Shown here piece by piece: positions 1 to 5,977 of a DNA stretch of 11,945 nucleotides. Both the position numbers and the translations under genes were made by a program. Source of the stretch: Terriglobia bacterium (lineage in GTDB: Bacteria > Acidobacteriota > Terriglobia > UBA7540); assembly GCA_030049455.1 (NCBI GenBank), contig JASIKV010000437.1:1-11945 (forward strand), given 5' to 3'. The notes under the pieces were generated by a model. The model was given only the letters and a program-made list of their open reading frames with translations. It made no database searches and had not been told where the DNA came from. Numbering within the stretch: the stretch's first letter is position 1; every line of letters begins with the position of its first letter.

Positions 1-173
1 CTCTTGATCTCGGGGTTCTCAACATCCCTGTATTCGAAGGTCGTGTAGACTGAATTGCACTCAGTATCTTCGCCCGCAGGAACTATGCCGAAGCAATCGC
101 GATACCACGCAACCAGCCGCTTGGGATTGTTGGTAAACAAAAACACTCCGCCGATGCCATTAATCAGGCTCAT
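1..173 (-). CDS. VOC-family (glyoxalase/bleomycin-resistance fold) protein, N-terminal fragment
   Basis: This partial gene begins at an ATG at 171-173 and runs off the left edge, leaving about 57 codons. The visible start reads MSLINGIGGVFLF, followed by TNNPKRLVAWYRDCFGI. This is the opening beta strand and helix of VOC-superfamily proteins, where a small D/N-P-x-x-L-x-x-WY motif precedes a Y-x-x-x-L/F-G turn. Family members include glyoxalases, dioxygenases and antibiotic-binding proteins, so no substrate can be named. No histidine is visible at the usual first metal-ligand position, so metal binding is uncertain. A strong Shine-Dalgarno (GAGGAGGAA) lies 7 nt before the ATG. The gene starts 40 nt after the AraC-type regulator stops, on the same strand, so the two are probably cotranscribed. 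Fold assignment is fairly secure; function is not. Confidence 0.75.
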   Translation of the reverse strand, partial: MSLINGIGGVFLFTNNPKRLVAWYRDCFGIVPAGEDTECNSVYTTFEYRDVENPEIK

Positions 174-213
174 GGTTCACTTCCTCCTCAGAGAGTAATT
201 TCGCTAATTCCTT

Positions 214-1149
214 TTAGCCTCTCAGTCCCGTCATGTTCCGAACCGGTATGCAGAGTTCCAGTTCAAAGTGCGACCAATCCATCGCCTTTTCTTTGTCCAG
301 GAAGACCTCAAGACCGGGCGCATGCTCGGGCTCGTAGTCACTGTGGATCAGCCAACCTCGGAACAGATAGTCCGTCGCCGTTGCAACCTTGCGAATATCT
401 CCGGAGACTCGGGTCGCAGCGTACCGCATGGCGGGCATTCTCAATTTCGATATTCCCTCCGTGCACTCAAAGGGAGACGACGTCGCGAGACACACCTCAT
501 AGCGATAAAGACGCTTGGGGGTCACGTGCGGATCGTCCACCGACATTCCGAACAGCGTTCCTTGCGAAAAAATGCCCTGTGACTTGGCCCATTCGACCAG
601 CGTGTTGAGGGCGGCAATCACCCTGTCCATTTCGAAGGCATTCGTAACCCGGATATACGCCACTTGCCTTTCGGGAACGTCGATCAATCTGACTGGAAAG
701 GCAGCTCTCTTTTCTTCCGCACTCATGGGGAGAAGATATTCCTGTCCCGAGTAGAGTTCTTTGCAAATCTTGCTTTTCTTGATCTCGCCGTTCTTTCGAA
801 ACTGGCTTGGTGAAGTGTCGTAGCCGGACCGGAAGGCGCGCGAAAAGGTAGCCGATGATGAAAAACCGCAATCGAAGGCGATGTCGGTCAAACTCCGGTT
901 AGTATAGCGAAGAAAACGGGCCGCCCTTTCAAGGCGAAGCCGGTTCGTAAAATTGTTCAGGGTCTCACCTGAAACCGCGCTAAAGATGCGATGGAAGTGA
1001 AATTCCGAGAAGCAGGCCACTTTCGCCAACTCCTCCAATTTCACTTGGCGATCCAGATTCCCGCGAAGATAGTCGATAACGCGATTAATTCTTTGGGCAT
1101 ATTCGCTGTTGGCCCGGGTCCTCTGGCTTGCCATGGTTTCCATAGGCAT
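214..1149 (-). CDS. AraC-family transcriptional regulator with C-terminal GyrI-like effector-binding domain
   Basis: This is a 311-residue two-domain regulator. Residues about 15-120 are an AraC/XylS DNA-binding domain: a first helix-turn-helix around LEELAKVACFSEFHFHRIF (38-56) and a second around residues 86-118, ending in the family signature region TFSRAFRSGYDTSPSQFRK. Residues about 150-308 resemble the GyrI-like/BacR small-molecule-binding domain, including the opening PVRLIDVPERQVAYIRV and the terminal FELELCIPV strand. This domain order is that of Rob and related regulators that sense small, often toxic, compounds. ATG starts are possible at 1149, 1143 and 1134. None has a good Shine-Dalgarno, and an in-frame TGA at 1165-1167 limits the upstream end. 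The gene sits beyond the rplQ terminator and just ahead of a VOC-family gene, which suggests an inducible detoxification or resistance pair. The ligand is unknown. Confidence 0.9.
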   Translation of the reverse strand: MPMETMASQRTRANSEYAQRINRVIDYLRGNLDRQVKLEELAKVACFSEFHFHRIFSAVSGETLNNFTNRLRLERAARFLRYTNRSLTDIAFDCGFSSSATFSRAFRSGYDTSPSQFRKNGEIKKSKICKELYSGQEYLLPMSAEEKRAAFPVRLIDVPERQVAYIRVTNAFEMDRVIAALNTLVEWAKSQGIFSQGTLFGMSVDDPHVTPKRLYRYEVCLATSSPFECTEGISKLRMPAMRYAATRVSGDIRKVATATDYLFRGWLIHSDYEPEHAPGLEVFLDKEKAMDWSHFELELCIPVRNMTGLRG

Positions 1150-1152
1150 TTT

Positions 1153-1171
1153 GTCGTGACCATATCACGAC
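1153..1171. promoter_or_regulatory. Perfect inverted repeat upstream of the AraC-type gene, possible operator
   Basis: GTCGTGACCATATCACGAC is a perfect 7-bp inverted repeat around a 5-bp spacer. It lies 4 bp upstream of the first possible start codon of the AraC-type regulator. On the minus strand it contains TATGGT, a weak -10-like hexamer with no good -35 partner. The position suggests a protein-binding site that controls the regulator gene. AraC proteins more often bind direct repeats, so another dimeric repressor could be the partner. Function is inferred from position and symmetry only. Confidence 0.4.
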
Positions 1172-1290
1172 CGGCGCTGTGCCGCCAGCACCCAAATGGC
1201 TTTGACAACTGTGCGGGGGACAGGCTTTCAACCTCGGCGTGCGGGTTAGCGGGTGTTCAGCGGACGAATGTCGCGCTCAAACAGTCCCTT

Positions 1291-1336
1291 CAAAAGCAAA
1301 ATCCCGGCCGGAAGGGAAATCCCTCCGGACCGGGAT
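1291..1336 (-). terminator. Rho-independent terminator of the ribosomal protein cluster
   Basis: A GC-rich inverted repeat at 1301-1316 and 1321-1336 folds into a stem of about 15 bp (7+5+3 pairs with two single-base bulges) closed by a 4-nt loop. Read on the minus strand, it is followed by TTTGCTTTTG, a U-rich tract. It begins about 40 nt after the rplQ stop codon. This is the expected architecture and place for the end of the alpha-operon transcript, and it separates the ribosomal genes from the AraC-type gene. Confidence 0.8.
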
Positions 1337-1376
1337 GGAAAGAATCCATGCAGACGTGGCTCATGCCGTGCCGCGC

Positions 1377-1874
1377 CTACTTCTTGTCTTTTCCCTCGTC
1401 AGGCCCCTCTTCAGGCTCGGTAGGAGCTTCGGCGGCTTCCTTGGCCTTGGCTTCTTCCGCTGCCTTGCGCTGCGATTCCGCCTTTTTGGCGCGCTTGGCG
1501 GCAAGGCGTTGCAGGGCTTCCGTGCCCACGAGCTCGAGAACTGCAAGGTCGGCGCCATCGCCCCGGCGCCAGCCGGCGTGCACCAGGCGAGTGTATCCAC
1601 CCGTGCGCGACGCGTAGCGCTTCGAGAGCTCCTCAAAGAGGAACTTGACGGCGGTGGGGTCGAGCAGGTAACTGGCGGCCTGCCGCCGCGAGGCAAGGTC
1701 GCCGCGCTTGGCGAGCGTGATCATCCACTCGGCCAGAGGGCGGGCGGCCTTGGCCTTGGCCACCGTCGTCTGAATCCGCTCGCGCTGAATCAGCGAGGTC
1801 ACCAGATTCCGAAGCAGCGCCCGGCGATGCTCCGTGTTGCGGCTGAGTTTCCTTCCGTAATTCCGATGTCGCAT
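1377..1874 (-). CDS. rplQ: 50S ribosomal protein L17 (bL17) with charged C-terminal tail
   Basis: L17 is a large-subunit protein located near the peptide exit tunnel. The N-terminus MRHRNYGRKLSRNTEHRRAL and the block around RTGGYTRLVHAGWRRGDGA are diagnostic. The family core ends near residue 118, which is its usual size. Residues 119-165 form a low-complexity tail rich in Ala, Lys and Glu that ends in a Pro/Glu/Asp/Lys-rich stretch. The gene is last in the cluster, the usual place downstream of rpoA, and is followed by an intrinsic terminator. The upstream gap of 111 nt is largely a heptad-repeat palindrome. The nearest Shine-Dalgarno-like sequence (AAGG) sits about 12 nt from the ATG, which is weak. 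Identity is certain; the tail's role is unknown. Confidence 0.98.
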   Translation of the reverse strand: MRHRNYGRKLSRNTEHRRALLRNLVTSLIQRERIQTTVAKAKAARPLAEWMITLAKRGDLASRRQAASYLLDPTAVKFLFEELSKRYASRTGGYTRLVHAGWRRGDGADLAVLELVGTEALQRLAAKRAKKAESQRKAAEEAKAKEAAEAPTEPEEGPDEGKDKK

Positions 1875-1894
1875 ATCGAGAAAAACCTTGTCTT

Positions 1895-1980
1895 CAGTTT
1901 TCAGTCCTCAGTTTTCAGTTCTCAGTTGCAGTCAAGAAAGTTACTACTGACTGATTACTGATGACTGGCGACTGAGCACT
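1895..1980. repeat. Heptad palindromic repeat element, copy 1 (rpoA-rplQ gap)
   Basis: The left half carries CAGT at 1895, 1902, 1909, 1916 and 1923, exactly 7 bp apart, plus one at 1929. The right half carries ACTG at 1950, 1957, 1964 and 1971, with ACTC at 1978, again 7 bp apart. The halves are imperfect reverse complements, with the fixed tetranucleotides able to pair and the three intervening bases varying. The element fills most of the gap between the rpoA stop and the rplQ start. It resembles the short tandemly repeated repetitive sequences with 7-bp units known from cyanobacteria, and the same design recurs at two other gaps in this window. Confidence 0.85.
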
Positions 1981-1985
1981 CGCCC

Positions 1986-2993
1986 TTATACCTGCGGTTG
2001 CGGCGGCTCCGGAGGAGGCATAATGGGATTGCCCTTTTCGTCAAACTTCAGCCCCAGGCTCAGCCCCATGGCCGCCAGAATTTCCTTAATCTCGTTCAGG
2101 GATTTGCGCCCAAAATTCTTGGTCTTCAGCATTTCCTGTTCGCTCTTCTGAACGAGTTCCCGAATGGTGGTGATGTTGGCGTTCTTCAGGCAGTTGTAGG
2201 AGCGCACGGAAAGCTCCAGCTCCTCCACCGACCGGTCCAGGTTCTCGTTGTGAATCGGACTTGGGCCGATGGCAGGGGTTTCCTGCACTTCCGTCTCTTC
2301 CTCAAAGTTGATGAAGATGTTCATGTGATCTTTAAGGAGCTTCGCGCCCAACCCGACCGCGTCCTGGGGGGTGATGGCGCCGTTGGTCCAGACGTCCAGC
2401 GTCAGCTTGTCGTAATCGGTCATCTGCCCGAGGCGCGCCGCTTCCACGGTGTAGTTCACCTTGCGGAGAGGTGAATGCACGGAATCGACGGGGATATAGC
2501 CAATCGAGAGGTCCTCATCGAAGTTCTTCTCCGCCGAAACGTAGCCGCGGCCGATTTTGACGCGCATTTCAATGTGCAGCCCGCCGCCCTCGCTGACGTT
2601 GGCGATGTAGACGTCCTTATCGAGAACTTCCACGTCCGCATCTTCCTGAATCATCCGCGAAGTCACCTCGCCGGGCTTATCGACGTTCAGCACGAGGGTT
2701 TTCGGGCCTTCCGCGCTCATCTTCAGGGGAATCTGTTTCAGGTTCAAAATGATATCCGTGGCGTCCTCCACGACGCCGGGAATCGAGGAAAACTCATGCA
2801 TCACGCCCTCGATGCGCACCGCGGTGATGGCCGCTCCCTCGATTGAGGAGAGCAGCACGCGGCGCAGGGCGTTGCCAATCGTCGTTCCGAAACCACGCTC
2901 AAAGGGCTGTGCGGAAAACTGTCCGTACTTATCGGTCAGCGTATCGGTGTTGGCCACCAGGCGCTTCGGTTTCTGGAATCCTTTCCAAAGCAT
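1986..2993 (-). CDS. rpoA: DNA-directed RNA polymerase subunit alpha
   Basis: This subunit dimerises to nucleate assembly of RNA polymerase; its C-terminal domain contacts UP-element DNA and activators. From the ATG at 2991-2993 the product has 335 residues. The N-terminal domain (about 1-230) has the assembly motif [20 protein letters not shown] (31-50). The C-terminal domain (about 250-312) shows [14 protein letters not shown] with the DNA-contacting Arg and Asn, and [14 protein letters not shown]. It ends in a Pro-rich tail ([10 protein letters not shown]). An in-frame TTG at 3012-3014 would add 7 residues, but the Shine-Dalgarno GGAGG lies 9 nt before the ATG and inside that extension, so the ATG is preferred. 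It lies 61 nt after rpsD, in standard alpha-operon order. No catalytic or binding residue appears lost. Confidence 0.98.
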   Translation of the reverse strand: MLWKGFQKPKRLVANTDTLTDKYGQFSAQPFERGFGTTIGNALRRVLLSSIEGAAITAVRIEGVMHEFSSIPGVVEDATDIILNLKQIPLKMSAEGPKTLVLNVDKPGEVTSRMIQEDADVEVLDKDVYIANVSEGGGLHIEMRVKIGRGYVSAEKNFDEDLSIGYIPVDSVHSPLRKVNYTVEAARLGQMTDYDKLTLDVWTNGAITPQDAVGLGAKLLKDHMNIFINFEEETEVQETPAIGPSPIHNENLDRSVEELELSVRSYNCLKNANITTIRELVQKSEQEMLKTKNFGRKSLNEIKEILAAMGLSLGLKFDEKGNPIMPPPEPPQPQV

Positions 2994-3001
2994 TTCTTCA
3001 A

Positions 3002-3008
3002 ACCTCCA
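3002..3008 (-). promoter_or_regulatory. Ribosome binding site deciding the rpoA start
   Basis: On the minus strand the site reads TGGAGGT, with GGAGG ending 9 nt before the ATG at 2991-2993. It falls within the coding frame of the longer TTG-initiated version of rpoA, so it supports the shorter product beginning [11 protein letters not shown], which is also where the family normally begins. Confidence 0.75.
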
Positions 3009-3054
3009 TTGCAATCCGCCTTGGCGGACCGCTTCTCGTACACTCCGATCGCTA

Positions 3055-3684
3055 TTACTTGGAGTAGAGTTCGACGACCATCTGCTCCTGGATCGGGAAA
3101 TTCACATCTTCGCGCTTGGGCAGCGAGATCACCTTGGCCTTGAAGCCTTCGCGGTCAAATTGCAGCCAGGGTGGAATGTTGCGGCCGCCCGATAGGTCGA
3201 GCGAGCGCAGCACCGCGGCATTCGTGCGGCTCGATTCGCGCAGAACGATCTCCTGGCCGGGAACGACGGCGAATGAGGGAATATTCACTTTGCGCCCGGA
3301 AACCTGGATGTGGCCGTGGCGAACCAGTTGCCGCGCGGCAGCACGCGAGGACGCCAGGCCCAGCCGGTAGACCGCATTGTCAAGCCGCCGCTCGAGCATC
3401 AGCAGCAGATTTTCGCCGGTAATGCCCTTCATCCGCGCGGCCTTTTCGAAGTAGCTGCGGAACTGGTCTTCCAGAATCCCGTAAAGGCGGCGCAGCTTCT
3501 GCTTTTCACGGAGCTGCAAGCCGTATCCCACGATCTTGGGCCGGCGGGATTTCCCGTGTTGTCCGGGAGCGAAGTTGCGTTTCTCGATCTCGCATTTATC
3601 GGTCAAGCAGCGCTGCCCCTTCAGGAACAGCTTGACACCTTCGCGCCGGCACAGCCGACATACTGCCTCACGATACCTTGCCAA
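3055..3684 (-). CDS. rpsD: 30S ribosomal protein S4 (uS4), zinc-binding type, TTG start
   Basis: S4 is a primary 16S rRNA-binding protein that starts 30S assembly and helps control decoding accuracy. The 209-residue product has the zinc-ribbon form of the N-terminus, with Cys9, Cys12, Cys26 and Cys31 (CRLCRREG and CLTDKC), followed by FAPGQHG. The central S4 RNA-binding domain includes [20 protein letters not shown] and [18 protein letters not shown]. The C-terminus [12 protein letters not shown] is typical. The start codon is TTG at 3682-3684, giving [12 protein letters not shown], supported by GGGAGG 5 nt upstream. The gene is preceded by an unusually long 162-nt gap after rpsK. In some bacteria S4 autoregulates the alpha operon; no such site is identified here. 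Confidence 0.98.
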   Translation of the reverse strand: MARYREAVCRLCRREGVKLFLKGQRCLTDKCEIEKRNFAPGQHGKSRRPKIVGYGLQLREKQKLRRLYGILEDQFRSYFEKAARMKGITGENLLLMLERRLDNAVYRLGLASSRAAARQLVRHGHIQVSGRKVNIPSFAVVPGQEIVLRESSRTNAAVLRSLDLSGGRNIPPWLQFDREGFKAKVISLPKREDVNFPIQEQMVVELYSK

Positions 3685-3689
3685 AACAA

Positions 3690-3695
3690 CCTCCC
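3690..3695 (-). promoter_or_regulatory. Ribosome binding site for the TTG start of rpsD
   Basis: On the minus strand GGGAGG ends 5 nt before the TTG at 3682-3684. No ATG or GTG in this frame offers the conserved MARYREA N-terminus, so this site fixes a TTG initiator for S4. Confidence 0.75.
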
Positions 3696-3846
3696 TCGGC
3701 GAGACCGAAACCGGAAACTCGCCATTCCACCTTCAGCATATCTGTTCGCAATTGGGTCCGTCTTTTCCGGCTCCAACCACTGGTTTGCAGAGCCTTCCCT
3801 TGCCCCTACTGTATAAGATGCCCGAACCCGCAATTCCGATTGCAGG

Positions 3847-4257
3847 TCAAACCCGCCGGCGCTTGGGCGGGCGGCAGCCGTTGTGCGGAATGGGCGTCAC
3901 GTCCTTGATGTTCCGCACCTCCAGGCCCGCGGTGGCGAGCGCGCGAATGGCCGATTCCCGGCCCGCTCCCGGCCCCTTGACGCGCACTTCCACGGTCCGC
4001 ATGCCGTGGTCGCGGGCGGCGTTGGCCACCCGCATGGCCGCCTGCTGGGCGGCGAAGGGCGTGCCCTTGCGCGAACCCTTGAAGCCCAGCGATCCGGCGC
4101 TGGACCAGCAGATGACGCGCCCATCCGTGTCCGTAATCGCCACGTGCGTGTTGTTGAACGTGGCCTCAACGTGCACGACCCCGACGGGGACGATGCGCTT
4201 TTCCTTTTTCTTGAAGACTTTCTTCTTTCCGGTTTTTGCCGCTGCCGCTTTGGCCAT
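3847..4257 (-). CDS. rpsK: 30S ribosomal protein S11 (uS11)
   Basis: S11 lies on the 30S platform beside the E-site mRNA path. The 136-residue product contains the family core: [21 protein letters not shown], then [21 protein letters not shown], then [15 protein letters not shown], and the C-terminal [15 protein letters not shown]. The first 20 residues are Lys/Ala-rich, as is usual for this protein. The ATG at 4255-4257 directly abuts the arm of a heptad-repeat palindrome. As a result no recognisable Shine-Dalgarno precedes it (the upstream bases read GAAAACTAACT), in contrast with most neighbours. It sits between rpsM and rpsD in standard alpha-operon order. Identity is certain. Confidence 0.98.
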   Translation of the reverse strand: MAKAAAAKTGKKKVFKKKEKRIVPVGVVHVEATFNNTHVAITDTDGRVICWSSAGSLGFKGSRKGTPFAAQQAAMRVANAARDHGMRTVEVRVKGPGAGRESAIRALATAGLEVRNIKDVTPIPHNGCRPPKRRRV

Positions 4258-4262
4258 AGTTA

Positions 4263-4365
4263 GTTTTCAGTCCTCAGTTGTCAGTCATCAGTTCCCATCC
4301 CAGTTTCCATTTATCAGCAAGGCCGTAGGCTTTTTACTGATGACTGAAAACTGATGACTGAGAAC
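4263..4365. repeat. Heptad palindromic repeat element, copy 2 (rpsM-rpsK gap)
   Basis: The two arms, 4263-4292 and 4336-4365, are each 30 bp and match as reverse complements at 27 of 30 positions by hand alignment. All three mismatches fall in the variable triplets of the 7-bp unit. CAGT occurs at 4268, 4275, 4282 and 4289, and ACTG at 4336, 4343, 4350 and 4357. A 43-nt loop separates the arms and contains a further CAGT at 4301 and a small inverted repeat around AAGGCCGTAGGCTTT. Transcribed RNA would form a long hairpin between the rpsM stop (4372) and the rpsK start (4257). Confidence 0.9.
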
Positions 4366-4371
4366 TTTTCG

Positions 4372-4758
4372 TTATGTCTTCGCCGTCGCCCGCTTCTTGT
4401 TGGCGACGGTGCCCTTGCGCGGTCCCTTGCGCGTTCGAGCGTTGGTGTGCGTGCGCTGACCGCGGACGGGCAGGCTGCGCCGGTGCCGCATTCCGCGGTA
4501 CGAACCGATTTCAATCAGCCGGCGGACGTTCATCGCCGTCTCTTTGCGCAGATCGCCTTCCACGGCGCCTTCTTCTTCCAGAATCTGGCGAATCTTGGTG
4601 ACCTCATCTTCGGTCAGATCTTTGACCTTCTTATCGGGGTCGATGTGCGAGCGCATCAGGATGGATAGCGACCTTGCGCGGCCGATTCCGTAGATGTACG
4701 TCAACCCGATTTCCGCTCGCTTCTTGGGCGGCAAATCCACGCCCGCAATTCTGGCCAT
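4372..4758 (-). CDS. rpsM: 30S ribosomal protein S13 (uS13)
   Basis: S13 sits in the 30S head, contacts P-site tRNA and forms intersubunit bridges with the 50S subunit. The 128-residue product starts [20 protein letters not shown], followed by the helix-two-turns-helix region [10 protein letters not shown]. Near the C-terminus it has the conserved [20 protein letters not shown] and the basic tail [15 protein letters not shown] that reaches the tRNA. A strong Shine-Dalgarno (GAGGTGA) precedes the ATG at 4756-4758. It begins immediately after the rpmJ stop, with only 8 nt between the genes, so rpmJ and rpsM are likely translationally coupled. Confidence 0.98.
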   Translation of the reverse strand: MARIAGVDLPPKKRAEIGLTYIYGIGRARSLSILMRSHIDPDKKVKDLTEDEVTKIRQILEEEGAVEGDLRKETAMNVRRLIEIGSYRGMRHRRSLPVRGQRTHTNARTRKGPRKGTVANKKRATAKT

Positions 4759-4766
4759 AGCTCACC

Positions 4767-4880
4767 TCATCCTTGCCGCTGCTTGTGCTTGGGGTTTTCG
4801 CAAATTACCCGCACCACACCGCGCCGCCGGACAATCTTGCACTTGGAACAAATCCTTTTCACTGACGATCGAACCTTCAT
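4767..4880 (-). CDS. rpmJ: 50S ribosomal protein L36 (bL36), zinc-binding form
   Basis: L36 is a tiny 23S rRNA-binding protein of the large subunit. The 37-residue product reads [15 protein letters not shown], then [20 protein letters not shown], ending in QG. It has the full zinc-knuckle set Cys11, Cys14, Cys27 and His33, so it is the zinc-dependent C+ form. The reading frame stays open upstream, but the conserved MKVR start and the Shine-Dalgarno AAGGA 7 nt before the ATG at 4878-4880 fix the start. It lies between infA and rpsM as in many bacteria. The 70-nt gap before it holds a two-hairpin palindromic element. Confidence 0.97.
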   Translation of the reverse strand: MKVRSSVKRICSKCKIVRRRGVVRVICENPKHKQRQG

Positions 4881-4896
4881 GGTATGTCCTTCTACC

Positions 4897-4946
4897 TGGC
4901 ACGGCCATCCTGGCCGTGAGGTTTTACGGGCTCGCAGCCCATGCCA
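4897..4946. repeat. Two-hairpin palindromic element in the infA-rpmJ gap
   Basis: Three nested inverted repeats are visible. CACGGCC/GGCCGTG (4900-4906 and 4912-4918) is a perfect 7-bp stem with a 5-nt loop. GGGCT/AGCCC (4928-4932 and 4936-4940) is a 5-bp stem with a 3-nt loop. TGGCA/TGCCA (4897-4901 and 4942-4946) pairs the ends. The whole could fold as a small three-way junction. It fills most of the gap between the infA stop and the rpmJ ribosome binding site. It does not resemble the heptad elements, and no U-tract suggests a terminator. Confidence 0.6.
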
Positions 4947-4950
4947 CAGT

Positions 4951-5169
4951 TTACTTATATCGAAACACAATCCGGCCACGCGTCAAGTCGTAGGGCGAAA
5001 GCTCCACGGCCACCTTGTCACCGGGGAGAATGCGAATGAAATTCTTGCGCATCTTTCCGGAAATATGGGCAAGGACCTGATGTTTGTTGTCCAATTCAAC
5101 TCGAAACATCGCATTGGGTAATGCTTCCAGCACAGTGGCTGTAACCTCGATTGCGTCTTCCTTCGCCAT
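4951..5169 (-). CDS. infA: Translation initiation factor IF-1
   Basis: IF-1 binds the ribosomal A site during initiation and assists IF-2 and IF-3. The product is a single 72-residue OB-fold domain: [19 protein letters not shown], then [19 protein letters not shown], then [20 protein letters not shown], ending RIVFRYK. Length and sequence match the family exactly. The ATG at 5167-5169 gives the conserved MAKEDAIEV start. AGAGG ends only 1 nt before this ATG, an unusually tight spacing. An in-frame GTG at 5185-5187 would add 6 residues (MRPPRG) but breaks family convention. A GGGGG/CCCCC hairpin can form just upstream. The gene sits between map and rpmJ, its common position. Confidence 0.96.
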   Translation of the reverse strand: MAKEDAIEVTATVLEALPNAMFRVELDNKHQVLAHISGKMRKNFIRILPGDKVAVELSPYDLTRGRIVFRYK

Positions 5170-5227
5170 ACCTCTGGGGGGCCTCACCCCCGCCGTCGCG
5201 CCCCCATTGGGAACGCCACAAGCACCG

Positions 5228-5977
5228 CTAAATTCGTGTCAAGACGTCCGGTCCGTTGGTCGTGACCGCGACCATGTGCTCGAAATGCGCGGACAATCCG
5301 CCGTCAACCGTTACCGCCGTCCAATTATCGTTCAGCACGCGAACATCCGCCCCGCCGGTGTTGACCATGGGCTCAATGGCAAAAACCATTCCAGGCTTCA
5401 GCACCGGTCCACGTCCCGCCGTGCCGTAATTGGGCACCTGCGGCTCCTCATGCATGGCCTTGCCGATTCCGTGCCCCACAAACTCCCTTACCACGGAATA
5501 CCCGTTTCTTTCCGCGTGTTGCTGAACGGTGAAGGATACATCGCCCAGCCGATTGCCCAAACGCACTTTCTGAATCGCCAGCTCCAGCGCCTCTTCCGTC
5601 ACCTTCAGCAGGCGCCTGGCAGAATCACTGATCTCGCCCACAGGAAGCGTCAGGGCGGAATCACCATAGTAGCCGTCCAGAATTACGCCCGTATCCAGGC
5701 TGACGATGTCCCCTTCCCGAAGCGCCCGGCGCGGCGACGGGATGGCGTGAATCACTTCACTGTTTACGGACGCGCACAGGCAGCAGGGGTACCCGCGATA
5801 ACCCTTGAAAGCGGGCTTGGCGCCCAACTCCTTCACCCGCCTGGCCACAAAATTCTCAAGGTCCTGGGTTGTAACCCCCGGCCGCACTATACCTTTGATT
5901 TCTTCCAAAAGCTCGCGCACCATCCTGCCGCTGCGCCGCAGCTTCTCAATTTCGGCCTGTGACTTGCAAACAATCAT
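5228..5977 (-). CDS. map: Type I methionine aminopeptidase
   Basis: This metalloenzyme removes the initiator methionine from nascent proteins whose second residue is small. The 249-residue product is of the short type Ia form without an N-terminal extension. The five metal ligands of the pita-bread fold are all present: Asp95 and Asp106 ([17 protein letters not shown]), His169 ([13 protein letters not shown]), Glu202 (FAIEPM) and Glu233 (HFEHMVAVT). The substrate-binding His77 lies in SEVIHAIPS. Its ATG overlaps the adk stop (ATGA, 4 nt), indicating translational coupling with adenylate kinase. The next gene downstream is infA, 58 nt away. The secY-adk-map-infA order is widespread in bacteria. 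Confidence 0.98.
   Translation of the reverse strand: MIVCKSQAEIEKLRRSGRMVRELLEEIKGIVRPGVTTQDLENFVARRVKELGAKPAFKGYRGYPCCLCASVNSEVIHAIPSPRRALREGDIVSLDTGVILDGYYGDSALTLPVGEISDSARRLLKVTEEALELAIQKVRLGNRLGDVSFTVQQHAERNGYSVVREFVGHGIGKAMHEEPQVPNYGTAGRGPVLKPGMVFAIEPMVNTGGADVRVLNDNWTAVTVDGGLSAHFEHMVAVTTNGPDVLTRI

Noticed and set aside
1239..1961. A 240-codon plus-strand frame opposite rplQ
   Set aside because: It is antisense to L17, ends inside the heptad repeat, and its composition mirrors the charged L17 tail rather than a real protein.
3811..3821. TATACA on the minus strand considered as an internal promoter before rpsD
   Set aside because: At a 17-nt spacing the -35 position reads CGGAAT, a poor match, and the better TTGCGG is only 12 nt away. 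The evidence is too weak to list as a feature.
3536..4354. A 272-codon open frame on the plus strand across rpsD, rpsK and their gap
   Set aside because: It lies opposite conserved S4 and S11 coding sequence and runs into the repeat element; no domain or ribosome binding site supports it.
4263..4365. Regular repeats considered as a CRISPR array
   Set aside because: The unit is only 7 bp with 3-bp variable parts and the two arms are inverted; CRISPR repeats are about 21-40 bp with unique spacers of similar size, and no cas gene is present.
4900..4940. infA-rpmJ hairpins considered as an intrinsic terminator
   Set aside because: No U-rich tract follows either stem on the minus strand, and essential cotranscribed genes continue directly downstream.
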